From the NCBI RefSeq assembly GCF_040581485.1, contig NC_090134.1, positions 18,095,501 to 18,159,500 of the forward strand: a DNA stretch of 64,000 nt, written 5' to 3'. Below, in pieces: positions 41,501 through 54,400 of this stretch. The notes below the pieces were generated by a model. That model saw only the letters and a program-made list of their open reading frames with translations, had not been told where the DNA came from and ran no database searches. Each line of letters starts with the position of its first letter. The first letter of the stretch is position 1. This stretch comes from Linepithema humile (Eukaryota; Arthropoda; Insecta; Hymenoptera; Formicidae). The translations under genes and the position numbers were made by a program.

Positions 41501-41664
41501 CACCTTCATCTAAATGATATATATATAATTTTTTTTTAAATTAATGTATCTTACAAATTTTAATATTAATACTTTGTCTTACCAGAACTGCCATGTTCTG
41601 CCTTGCTGCTATTAACCGAAATCCATAAGAAGCTGCATATAAATAACAAATACGCAAACGACAT
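32521..41664 (-). CDS. VgR-type LDL receptor, copy A, lacking LBD1
   Basis: A membrane endocytic receptor of the vitellogenin-receptor type. About 27 coding exons, all open: 41664-41583 (signal peptide, MSFAYLLFICSFLWIS), 41372-41262 (EGF1), then roughly 41178-41055 (EGF2, starts DIDEC), 40966-40745, 40272-40101, 39779-39578, 39500-39298, 39218-39100, 38970-38826, 38747-38490, 38400-38182, 38091-37941, 37830-37698, 37531-37409, 37228-37037, 36688-36511, 36221-35980, 35760-35469, 35248-35013, 34983-34787, 34570-34405, 34322-34232, 34053-33822, 33685-33503, 33404-33088 (membrane segment), 33010-32844 and 32640-32521. Compared with copy B the four LDLa exons of the first ligand-binding domain are gone, EGF1 has lost cysteines and the tail lacks FxNPxF. 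The second domain keeps eight LDLa repeats. The signal exon (phase 1) joins EGF1 in frame. It has about 1,600 residues. No stop or frameshift was found, so it may be functional but altered. Confidence 0.8.
41489..41514 (-). pseudogene. Remnant of the lost fourth LDLa exon in copy A
   Basis: The minus strand keeps the last coding bases of exon 5 (GATGAAGGTGATAATT) plus its donor GTGAGTATG, nearly as in copy B at 54217-54232. The rest of exons 2-5 is missing: the sequence jumps to bases matching copy B near 55195. It marks a deletion of about 960 bases relative to B. It has no acceptor and is not an exon now. Confidence 0.8.
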
Positions 41665-43025
41665 AATCTGCAAGACACGTTAAAATTTTATTATTAATTA
41701 TTTGTTACTTTCTCAATTATTTTTGCACTAAACTATTTAAATACGCGAATTACACATTAAAATTTTAAAATAGAAGTAGAATCATTTTTGTGAATAGTAC
41801 TAAAAATTGTTTACCAAGTACAACTAAGTACTTGAGCTATTAAGCGCTAATCTTTAGTAATTAATTGTTACGTAACCACTTAGACATTAGATTGTCAATA
41901 TAAAAATGATTTTTTTAATTGGCATGAGTAAATCATACAGTGAGCCATCGTTATTAATATTATTGTGTAATAAGTTATTTTGGAATTTCTAATATAGAAT
42001 TTCTAATAATAGAAAACCTATTCCTATGCCTATCTATCCGCCTTCTTTTCCCTTGACCTTTCTCTTTCCCCCTACTTCGTCCTGCACTCCCTTCACTCAC
42101 ACACACTCTCACTCTCACCCCTCCTTCTGCTCTCCTCTCGCTTCTCAAGTCACCCTAAAAATTTTGCTCTACTCAACGTGTCGCACTCTATCGCACCGGA
42201 AACAGAAATCAGACTATCCAAAATTACTAAATACACAATATTTCGAAAAAAAATTTTTTTTATTGTATATGGTTATAAGCGAGATATAATCCTTTTTTAC
42301 GATAAATAAAAGTTAAAGAACATTCTGATTTGTAATAATTCTTATTTTATATAATGACAATAAAAATGTTACTTAAAAATGAAAAAAAATTATAGAAAGC
42401 TAACAACCTTTCGCGTCCTACAATGTTCTCGATATATCTTATCGCGAATACGAATAAGGCATAATCAAAATGCTGATTAATAATCACAACGGTTAATTGT
42501 TTCACTTACTTATTTTCTTATAAATATGTTAATAAATGGAACAAAAATCGCACATATTAAAATATTGCCTATACATGCAAAATTGTATGATTAGAATTGT
42601 AATGAGTATTATATTTTATAAAGATGGTAAATTTTAATGTATTATAATATTCGATCGTAATATTGAAGTGAATCAAAACTCTTGAGATTCGCGACAAAAT
42701 TCGAGATGAAATTATATTTATAACTTTATGCAATAAAAGAATTTTTGAAGAATTTGAACACCACAGGCCACACACACGCACGCGAAATCATGTCCGAAAT
42801 TCTGTCGCAAATTATAAATTATCTAAAATGGTTTTTACATTATATCACATTAATTAAATATTATAATATTATATTTTATGTTTAATTATTTTATTACGTT
42901 TAATATCATATTTTAATTCTATATAATACAATATTTTATAATCGTAAAAACTTTCAATATCGTTTAAAAAGTGTTTTAAATAACTCAAAAAATTGTTATA
43001 TTTAATTTAATTTATATCTTATGTA

Positions 43026-43570
43026 TCAGGTTGCAAAGAAAGTTTCCGGAAAATGGCAGGAATCTGGTTCATACCTGCATATCTTTTTCGCTCCGTTTGT
43101 AATTGTAGGTGGTTTCAGGTAGATTCAGGGTCAGTGTCCGGTCAGAGAATTTGGTTTCTCCCTTTCAACCCGCTGTAACTTGTGCTGCGTAACACGGTAT
43201 GGGAAAGAACGCGTTACCCTGATGGAAGACGACCCCGTACCGCTTAAGTAATACGGCTTTAACCGTATTTCTTGCAATATAGCATTGTCCTATCCGACTT
43301 TCAACTCTTCTGTTCTTTGTCAAGCAGATTTCTTGCAGAGAGAATCTTTACTAACAACGACTAGAAGTAATGCCTCCAATGACTTCTTCATCTCCCGATC
43401 GCCAGACTTCTATCGCAACGGGATATTATAACTCATTGAGCGAAGGAACAAGATTATTAGCATTAACGGGGATTAGTGACAGTGTTGTGAAACGTAGATA
43501 TGTTCTTGTCATTTTCCGCAAACTTTCTTTACAACCTGATATATACACATATATATATATATACTGTGTG
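43026..43570 (+). other. A-specific insert with an unassigned open frame
   Basis: Units A and B align on both sides, but this stretch of about 545 bases has no match in B. It has higher GC and a plus-strand frame from 43370 (MPPMTSSSPDRQTSIATGYY...) to 43579, the end of which runs into a (TA)n/(TG)n repeat. A small hairpin (AATACGG..CCGTATT) lies near 43249-43268. It could be a captured 5' piece of another gene. I do not recognise the protein. Confidence 0.35.
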
Positions 43571-43679
43571 TGTGTATAACTAGATATTTAAAATTATATA
43601 TTATTATATATAATTTTAAATATTTACTTTGTTAATAAACCTGGAATAATTTTATAAAAGACAAATAAAATGTACTCAC

Positions 43680-43870
43680 CGCAATAAATTGAAGTGCTTA
43701 TGTACATTAACGTCTTCACGTATTCTTTGTAACTTGGAGAATAAAAGAACCGGCCGCAGCGTCGCACAAAATGCTTCTAACTTGAATGGTTCAAATTCAT
43801 CCCTCCGAGTCCTTCCCACTACCAAACGTATCGAGATCCTAAAAGTCTCTATTAACATCATAGGAACTTC
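43680..43870 (-). other. 5' untranslated exon of VgR copy A
   Basis: On the minus strand TTGCG|GTGAGTACA gives a good donor at 43680/43679. The same exon and donor exist upstream of copy B (56367). The upstream limit is not visible; about 43870 is a guess from sequence shared with B. It would join the exon that carries the start codon at 41664. Confidence 0.45.
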
Positions 43871-45122
43871 ATGGATACCTCCTTATACACGTTTGGTATG
43901 ACAATATATGCCATAAATACGAATTCTACCGGCTAACTTAGAATTCAATCAAATAATATTTCAAAATACATACATGAAAATTGAAATAATAAATTTTAAC
44001 AAATAATAATAACAATAAATGCGAATATATCTATAAGATAATTACGCTACATAAATTTTAGTTCTTATTTTAGAGAATATCATAAATTATATTATATCCG
44101 TACTTGGTATAAATTAATTTGTAAATTATATCATAATTTTTACAATCATGCAATTCAACAATATCAGCGTGGTAAATATTAAAAAAATAAAAGAAGAAAG
44201 AAGATAATTAACCTGATAATGAACTTACTTCATTTTAATAATTCCGATAACAAATATTATTTACTAGGCATCAGCGATTGAAAAATACAGCGATTGGAGC
44301 AGTACTGCTTGAAAACTAATCGAATAAAGTGCCATATATTGTTGCAGAATAACATTAAATGCTTCGAATAAAATCAAATTTTAATTTCTACAACACTTTT
44401 ACTTGCTCTACAACATTTTCTTCATTTTACTTTTTTCATTCCTGTATCACAAAATTAAATCGAATTTAAGCAAATTAATCGCCTTTCTCTATTAAAACAT
44501 TGCAATAATCGTAATACTGATATTTAACAAATGCAATTTTCATTAATCATGTGGTAATACTAAGTGCAAAATCTAATTTTTAAAGTAAATTTTATATCAT
44601 ATATTTATATAAAAATTGCGAAAAAAGTAAGAATTTTTATAATCAATTGTTAGCCAAATACTGCATAAGATAAAAATATTATTACATTTTATGTATATAA
44701 AATTGTAAAAATATTTTTTTGTATACTACAATACAAAAAGTAGGTATATAATATAAATGAAAACAATTTATGATATATCAGCTATAGATACATAAAATTA
44801 TTATTATCAATTAATATTATTACAAATATCAAAACATGATTTTTAATATATTATATATTCTTATATAGTATTTGATATCATATATTATACATCCAAAATA
44901 TGTATATCGTACATAATTTTTAAGTACCTAATTTGAACTTAATAAGTGCTGTATTAAATAGTGTAGTATATATGCCAGTAATAAATGCGATCAAAAACGT
45001 ATCAAATACAATATCAAATACTACAACAATATAAAATATACTAAGAAACATGTTTAGCATTAGTGATTAATAAGAATTTTTTTAACGCGCACACGCGGCA
45101 TACAAGGATTCACTATCTTTAA

Positions 45123-45345
45123 CAAGATGAATACCAACAATGTTATAACCTTTTTTCATATTTTAAGCCACACGACGTCTTGGTCCTCATATTAGATTTT
45201 TTATTATCAGGCTGTACGATCGAATGATTTATACTGATACAAAATATATTGTAAATATAATCCTGATATTGGTACAAAATACATCGTAACCTATAAAAAA
45301 ACAATATCGATACGGCGGCCGGTGCGACGTGCGGCAATCAACGTG
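45123..45345. mobile_element. TTAA-flanked MITE in unit B
   Basis: Ortholog of the element at 32238-32458. TTAA is kept at 45119-45122 and 45346-45349. The left inverted repeat is decayed (CAAGATGAATACC) and the right one is well kept. No coding capacity. Confidence 0.65.
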
Positions 45346-45417
45346 TTAATTTTATTTTATAATATATTTTAAGTACTTATTAAGCCTTACGACCTCCATT
45401 AAGTTCTCAAATTACGA

Positions 45418-48400
45418 TTAGCCAAAATGAATTAAGGATTTATCTTTTTCTGTCTCTGTATCTTCTCTTTCTGATTGGTTCAAACTTTCTTTCAGTCTTT
45501 TTAAACCACTTTCCTTCGCAGCATACAAGTGAATACTGCATATTTAATTCTGCAATAATTTATTGCACGTGAATAAGTAATCATAAATCATCATAATCAA
45601 CGGATATTTTGTTCAATCATATAATACGCGCGTATACTAATGCAGAAATTTTTACCAATGAAATTAAGTATATACAAATAAATATAAATACGTATAGCAG
45701 CATATGATATAATTAAAAGAACAAACACCGTTTGCAACTTACCTCTGATAATTCTTCAGTAACAGGATTCATATATTCATGTTGTCCAGGGAATATGTTA
45801 CTTGAAGCCGTGGAATTGAACGTTACAGTGTTTACAGTGACTTCGTCTCTTCGATCGAACAACGGGTTTTGGAAGCGAATTCTATCGAAACTGTATCATA
45901 TCATTATATATCATTATATCACGAATAAAATGCGAGTCTTAAATAAGTCAAACAAATTTGGGACATACCTATTAATTATATTAAGATCTAGTACACCTAG
46001 TTTCAATTTATACTTTTGATAAAGGTAGTAAACGCCGAACAACGCCCCTACGATCAGTATCATGATTATTATAATACTACAGATGCCACCGTTATGACAA
46101 GTATGTGTAGAAACAAATGCTATGTCCTCGTTCGCATTTTTCGGACAAATAGTATTGGGTTTTACTGGTTTGCCATCTTGACAAATGCACGTCACAAAAG
46201 ATTCGATATGCTCATCAAGAAGATCGATAATACTATGATTCAAAACGCACATATAGTCGCAATGTTCTATTTTACAAAAATTCTCCACTGTTGGGTAAAA
46301 ACATAGCTCAATTTTATTTTTTAATATTAAATGTTTATCACATGTTGTATCATTTTGATATTCATTAGAAATATACTAACCGACATTAGGATGATTGACA
46401 GTATGAAAGATGGTGAAGTGCCTGTGAATGTTGTGGGTGCCTATGTCTATCGTTGTACATGCTTTATCGCCATACAGTTTGCACTTTTGCAACTGACCGG
46501 TCGAAGCCATTAGCCAATAAATCGAGTCTTCAAAAATATTAATACTTGCCGGTCGACATATCTAAAAATCAAAAAGTATTTTTGTTAGAGAAAAAAATAT
46601 AACATATCAGCATAATGTTGCGAACAATACAATTGCGCTTTGTGCACAGATATCTTTCGTCATAATAGAAAGATCGTAGAAATAATGATATCCATTTACG
46701 TACATCTGTATTTAAGAACGTGGTGCGACCATCTCCTTCATAATTGGCTGATTCGATAGTTTTGAAGTAACTGTCCGACCAATATAATTTGAATTTTAGT
46801 TGATCGATTGCCATTCCACTTACGACGCTAATATTCCTAAAAACGATCTTTTTCATGTCGGCGCCCATCAAGTTCGTCCGATATATCTCAGCGATTGGCT
46901 TGTCGTGACTGTGCCAAGTGGTATGAGACCAAAATAGATAACTGCAACATTAAGTAATATAAATTTTGTAGAATTTTAACGGGCACTTTTGTATTGTACT
47001 TCTGCTTTCGATATTTTGTAATGCGTCTAAATTAATTTGATAATGTAATTATAAATAATATAATAATTCAATTGTTCGATAAACGAAAGTTAAAAAAAGT
47101 GTGAGAGACATAAAAATATAGGTACCCCAAGATTGGGTCGACTGCGAGGGCCGTAACTTTTGCCATATCCTTTATCTCGACTATTACTGCACATTTTAAT
47201 TGTTCCAAGTTGCATACCTTTACAATCAATAATAAATTAGATTAGTAATCAGCAAACGGTGCAGTCGTCAGCTTGATATTGTAGAGAAATATACCTTAAT
47301 CACATTTCGACGGTTGTTATCGTTGAAGTAGACATTATTAGTGACCCAATCAACCGCAATCGCTTTCGGAGTAAAGTTGCCCATAGTCAAGATTTTTTTC
47401 GTTTTTACGTTCATTTTGTTAATAGTGCCCTCTTCCTCTGCAATTATTTTATCCGGTATTTATTCCGACAATACACGCGCATCTTTAGAAAAATGCTTTT
47501 AAAAAGCTTTTAGACGATTTATAATCTTAACTTCTTTTAATAAATATCTTAAAAATTCCAAACTTTCTTTAAACAACTTTTAACAGTTGATAACATTTTT
47601 TATTTTTTAAATAGATATCAGTATTTGAATAATGTAATGCAGACTAACCGCTACTCCAATAAAGAGCATCATCGAGTGCATTCGAATCGATACTGCTTAT
47701 GCTAAAACCTGCTAAATGATGCACTAACTCAACAGAGCCTACATCAGCCGATATATTCCTGATATCATCACCGGTGGTGGTGATAAAATGCATTTGCGGT
47801 CCTAAACGATCATCATTGATATTCATTATTTTATCATGAATAACTTGCACAAAGAGCGACTACTTACCGATTTAGTAGCGACTACTTACCGATAGCTTTG
47901 CAAGAAACTTTATCGGTACGAAGAGAGTAGATGCTTAAGCACTCACATATGTACGATCCCACAGTGTTTAAACAATTCTGCGAACAAACATTTTGTAGGC
48001 ACTCATTTATATCGTTACAAGACTTCCCGTTAGAATCCAAACTATATCCAGGTCGACAACTGCAAACAGCACCGTGCGGTCTATTCTGACACATGTCTTC
48101 ACATTTAGCGTTTTGACAAGCTAATGCTATATAAAAAAAAAAACAGACATATTATGAATTAAATATCCGCGTATTAAATTTTATCAATATAAGCTATTTC
48201 TCGATTATGTCCCCTATAAATTTTTAGACATTAGTCTCTGCAAATTCTTCAAAAATGCTCCTCCGTGTAATTCACTAAATTTCTTATTTTCTTTTAATAC
48301 AGTAATTGTTTTAACAGCGCGATTGAAGATTAGTTTTGTTGTTACATACAGCAATTTCCGTACTCGTCGCTACCGTCCGGACAGTCATTAATGCCGTCGC

Positions 48401-51400
48401 ATACTTTGTCAAACGACAAACAAGTGCCACTGGTGCATTTGAATTGATCGCAGTTTTCGATATTTTTCTTATTATTTCTGCAGTCTGTTTCTTCCGAATT
48501 ATCGCCGCAGTCGTCCACGTTGTTGCATACCAAATGCTTCCCGATACACTTCTGATTGTCACATGTGAATTCGTCCTCGAAACAGTACGCGCAATAAAAT
48601 TCGTCGTCATTTCTCGGGCAATCCTGGATCCCGTTACATCTGCAAGACAAGTGATAAAGAGTACATTTAGAGTTATATTAGTTATAGCTCGTTTCTTCCA
48701 CATACATAAAAAAATGGGTGCGATAAGTTGACGGCGCGACAAAGTTTGCAAGTATCAAAATCAGAACTATTTTCAAATGTAAAATAGGGTAGAATTAACG
48801 TTTTTATTTGTATTGTTTGCCGATTATACGTTACGTTTAAAAGGGTGAACTTACTTCGCTTTCTTCGAAACACATATACCAGAGTTCATGCACAGATATT
48901 CGTTCTCGGTACAATTACGAGAATAACCATATCTCGTGCAATATTTCTCGTCACTATCATCACCGCAATCATTAATGTGATTGCATTGCAATGAATTAGA
49001 TATGCAACGACCATTAGCGCACTTATAGTAGTCAGGGCCGCATATGCTTTTCAAGTAACAATGCCCAGCTTCATCCGAACCGTCCGGACAATCAAACTTA
49101 AACACAATTACGAGAAAGTATATAAAATCAAATTGTTGTTGATTGCAAACAAATCAAAAATTTTTACAACTGATTCAAATTAAAAAAATTAAAATTTAGT
49201 CTCACAAAATATACTTTATCAGTTTTTTCTTGATGTTCATATTGATTTCCAGCAGGATCAAGCTTTGAATTAATAAGAAATGTTAAAATAATTCTCATAT
49301 GATGAAAAATTAAGAAAAGGTCGAGCTAAATGACAGCGTTAAGCGTACAAATGTAAATTGTAAATTTGTTATCGTTCAGACTCACTTCGTCGTCGCATTT
49401 CCAATCCTTCGGAATGCATTTTCCCATGTCGCACATGAACTCGTCCGAACTACATGTATAATTATCGCAGTGAAGTTCGTCAGAAAAATCGGGACAGTCA
49501 TAGTTGCCGTCGCATACGGCGAAACGAGATATACATTCTCCTCCTCTGCGGCACCGGTATTCTCCTGAAAGAATTCGATTGAGAAAAAATTCCAATTTCG
49601 AAAACCAAGTTTTAAGATTTTAATACAATATTAGAAGAAAATATTTCGATAATAAATATGAAATAAAGGAAGCTGCTTATTCAAATTTCAAAGATGTAGT
49701 TAGTTCTGACGAATATACGCGGAAGAATATATCTTCATACATTCAAAAAATATATTTCGATGAGAAATAACATAAAACAATGAAATGAGATAAGCTGCTA
49801 ATTCAAATTCAAGTTAATAAATTTAGCATAAAAGAAGAGTGACCATGCGATTTTAAATAACGTAACCTAGGAGAAAAATTATAATATGTTTGTCATTGTA
49901 TCTAATTACCCTTATTGCATTGGATTTTGAAGCAATGTTTCTCATCAGAATCATCCACACAATCAGTAAAAAAATCGCAATGCTTGTCCTCATTTATGCA
50001 CGTGTGATCATCGCACATAAATTCATCTTCCTCGCAAATACCTCTCTCCTTACAATTGCTTTCCTCGTCCTCACCATTCGGACAATCCTTGTGGCCATCG
50101 CACCTAAATAAATCATAAAGTTTCATGAATACATATATCGACATCATGTTCATATCATATAGATACAATAATTTACTAGTAAATATCTTCCTTCTGTTTA
50201 CAAAAACAAAAAAAGTATAAGTTTTCAAATAATTATATAAAAGTTGATAAATATACCATTGTTCCGGCTTTATGCAAACGTCATGCTCACTGCATTTGAT
50301 TTTGTGCATAGGACACCCAGTCGATACAATACATGTACGTTTATCCGCGCCTAGTACCATTCTGGGAGGGCACGCGCACATCTGAAAGTAATAACATAAA
50401 ATTAAATATCTGAATGTTTCTACGAAAAACAATAACACATCGTGGATTAAAGTAATTATATTCTAAGTGACATATATGAAACACTAGCATTCGTCAAATT
50501 TTAAACACATAATTAGGTCGTCGAAAATTTTCCTACTTACAAATGATTGAAGAGAAGAAGGCAAGCACACATGTGAGCAGTTTCCATTATTTTGCAGACA
50601 ACCTTCCTTTTTGTGGATAACCATTCCACGCACATTTATCACATGTGGATTTTCCACTTTATCTACAGGCATAGCTAAAAGAAAATTCAGTTTTTACTGA
50701 CTAACCTTATTATATATGTATATTCTCTATTTTACAAAACGTCAAACAAACTCACTTAATACAACCTGCTTATAAAAATTTGGTCCGTTTCTATTCATCC
50801 GGTGTAACAGTTTTGAATTACGTTCAGTCCAGAAAATACTGTCTTCCGTGACGTCAAAACTAAATGCCTGTACTTCTGGTATAGACATGAATCTTATTCC
50901 TACTAAAAGATCGCTACTTAATATACACAATAATTTTATAATACAAGATATGATTTGTCAATTTAAAAATATATTTCAAAGAACTCAATGAAAAACTTAC
51001 CACTTTTAAACAATAACGGAGGTAAATTTGTAATAACAAATTTCTGATTTGCAAATAATGTGGATACGTTCGAATTATGATTTAATCGTAATAACAATCT
51101 TGATGGATTATCGGAATTGTATGTAGATATATATTCTCTTTTATCACTGAGTGATCCATTCAATGTCATTTTCATTAGCACTTCATGGACGAAATAATAG
51201 ATATTTCTTTTGAACAACACGTACATTATGCTGTAATATACAAAACAATACACATTAATTGAATCGCTAATGATTGTTCCGTAAATGGTGATTGTAATTA
51301 ATAAAATAAAACAGCACCCTTTTGTAGGCATTATTTCCATAGAATGAGGCTCATCCTCGAAGTAAAAGATCGTCTTTTTTCTAGTTGTCAAACTATGTAC

Positions 51401-54400
51401 TTCAATACTTCGGTGTTTTAAGTTCGACAAGTACACATTATTACCAATATAATCAAATGCCATTCCTCCCACTATCATATCTTTGATCGATATGAGATTA
51501 GTAATATTGCCGTCTTTCGGATCATAGCGAATGACATAGTGATTATACTGATCGATAGCAAGTATAGTGCCTGTAAGTTTTAATCGTAAAAAATAATATA
51601 AAACAAAAATTAAAGAACATTCTTATTCGTAAAATAGCAATCTCGTCATACCAGTGAGTTGATCGTAAACTGCTTCGGTGACTGAAATCTCTTTTGAAAC
51701 AGTATTCGTAGTTACGTTCGGCTTTCCTAACAACTCGTAATAATAATTTATGAATGTATTTCCAGCGATGATGACAAGATGAGGCTTCTCCTTCACGTCT
51801 GAAATTATATTTACGCTCATCAAAGACTGCAATCAGAACTCGTTAACGTTTAAAGTTCGTAATTGCGACGCAAATATCAGAGCGCTCAAAAATCTAAAAC
51901 TTTTTTCCTGAATTGCAAATTTACCTAGACAGGTATGTCGATCGGCGTTCAATTTCTGGCCTATGGAACAGGCGCATGTATAGCTTTCGTTTCGATTCAA
52001 CAAACACAGTTGAGAACATGGATTCGGACTACATGGATCTGAAAACTGAAATCAAATTTAACGATAATACAAATTTTGCAGTCGACTTTGTATTTATCAA
52101 ACAATGAAAGATATTTCGTACTTTCAATTTCATAACTGGATAATCGATGTGGATACGGTAAGATTCCTCTATCGTGTGACTAAGGGTTTTCCAATCCTTT
52201 CCGGAAAATTTATCACATGTTTGTATTGTTTTAGATTCCCAGTCACTCCAGTATAATTTATTCTCGAAAACCGCCAAGGAAATCGCATGCTCTACTGTAG
52301 AATGTAATATGTCCTGCGGATAATTGAAATAGAAATGTATCAATTAAATTTTACAATTTTGTATTAGTGTATTTAAAAAAAAATGCACACTCACTCTTTT
52401 ATCAGTGCCATCTAATTTTATTGATTCGATCATTCCATTTTCGGATAGCCAATACAATCGATTGCTTGGATAGTCAACAGCCAATCCATCGACATGCAAT
52501 TCTGGTTCAACAAAAGTTGTCATATTTTTTCCATCCATTCCTGCCATTTTTATTTGTTTAGAAATATATTCATTATCAATGGAAATCTGTTCTTGATAGT
52601 AATACATTAATCTGTAAATAATATTAAATTATTATAAATATTATTAAACTAACATACTTTTTCATTAAATGTACAACTATTCTGATCTTCTAAATAAAAT
52701 TTAAAAAGCAATTTTGATGTAATAAATATAAAGAAAAAAGATATAAAAACATAATCTATAAAAATGTAGTACATTATGATATGTATTTACCCTTTAGTCG
52801 GTAACAGGACAAGTAATTTCGGTAGCATACTGTCAGTATTGATTAATACGGTACAGTGTGTGCCCTTATTATTGCAAGCTCCGATACGGAAGTAGCCGGA
52901 ATCAGTGAAATATATATTTCCCGTGATCCAATCCACATCTAAACTCGTCACCCTGTGTAAACCTTTTCACGACAAAAGCACATAAAATTATACTGAATTA
53001 TATAATTACGTTAAAATTATAATATATTACAAGCTATGATTCTTCGAACATATTATTTTCAAGTATTTGTTATACAAACAAAATTTTATTCTTTTATTTA
53101 ATTTATTTTTATCATAATATTTTTTAAAATATTGATATTAGTTTGCTTCATATTTTCTATCATAAATTGCTAATGTTATTAATATAGTATTACAGTTATT
53201 AAAATTCTGTTATTACATATGGCAATAATACAATATATGAAAATATGTATAATAAATTATAATTATAAATAATTGTTCGGTTTAATATAATAAAAAAAAA
53301 TACTTAATTTTTATTTCCTATTGCGAAAAGAGATATTTTTCAAAATAGTATATATTGTAAAATTATTTATACATATTTACAAAGATTATAATAATCAATA
53401 AATATTATCATTAAAAAGCTTACCTTCTGTAACAATTGTTTCGTGCTTCTCACGCGTTTTATCAAAACTAACTCTCTTAATCACTGAGTTCTCATTCTCC
53501 TTTACTTCAGACCAATAAAAGTACCCATCGTTTATAACGGCATCGACAATGTGGTCTAAGTTTCTTACCATTATACCAGTATAGTATTCCGTATCAGGAT
53601 TGAATAAGAAAATATTCTTTCTCGTAGAAAACACCAATGTAGCCGCACCTAAATTCCAAAAGAGATTTGCATATTTGTTAAGTTTTAATAGCATAAATAA
53701 GCATAATAATGCTTGCAAGCTAATCTACCATTATATTTGCAAGTCTTATTGTTGTCCTGCAATAAATAATTCGGATGACAGAAACAGTTGTATGATCCTA
53801 AAAGATTCTCGCATCCTTGATCGCATATCCCGTAAGTCTGACACTCGTCGATATCTATGGAAAAAAAATCGTTAAGTAAACGGAAGAGAAGAACGCTATT
53901 CTCGTACAATTGTCATTTTCGTTCATTGCAAATTTACCTGTACATGTATTATTCTCTTGCAATTTATACCCGGGTGGACAGAAACACACAGGTCCTGTAG
54001 GGGTTGACTTACAATATTGACATTTTACGGATGAACAGAGAGTTGTATTTGTGCCTGAAAAAGAAATGATTAACATTATAATAAATCGCACAATAAAGTT
54101 ACATTAAGATTATATCATAAAAACAGAAAATAAAATAATACTATATAAAAATACATTGAAATTAAAAGAATATACCAATTAAAATACGTTGAAACACGAA
54201 GACGTATCATACTCACAATTACCACCTTCATCTGAATAATCTCCACAGTTATCTTTTGAGTCACATGCTACCTTAAGAGAAACGCATCGTTTATTTTTAC
54301 ATAAGTATCGATTATTCGTATTATTACACTCGGATTCTGTAATTTTATTCTCTGCAAAAACAAAACAACATTAAAAGAATATCTTTTTATAACACAGGAT

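Larger units (their letters stand above)
31470..44345 (-). repeat. VgR tandem array, unit A
   Basis: First of three segmental repeat units, defined by alignment of coding and non-coding sequence with units B and C. It contains the 3' flank, the TTAA MITE, VgR copy A, an upstream intron, a 5' untranslated exon and upstream DNA. It begins about 140 bases beyond the glutathione synthetase end. A-specific blocks lie at about 41950-42290 (CT- and CA-rich) and 43026-43570. Confidence 0.8.

Noticed and set aside
48336..48731. 131-codon plus-strand frame (and its match at 35478-35852)
   Set aside because: Antisense shadow of the LDLa exon of the VgR copies; its conservation follows from the coding strand.
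48682..48873. Minus-strand frame with FENSSDFDTCKLCRAV as an extra VgR exon
   Set aside because: Direct joining of 48855 to 48639 gives a perfect LDLa repeat (six residues between cysteines 3 and 4, VSKKAK then C). Including this stretch would break the repeat.
52791..52962. Acceptor ACACAG inside exon 9 of copy B
   Set aside because: It would lead directly into a TGA; the acceptor GTGAAAAG ten bases upstream keeps the frame and matches copy A.
53938..54054. Suspected one-base frameshift in EGF1 of copy B
   Set aside because: Rereading the bases around 54000 gives four C residues on the minus strand, not five; the exon is 117 bases and in frame.
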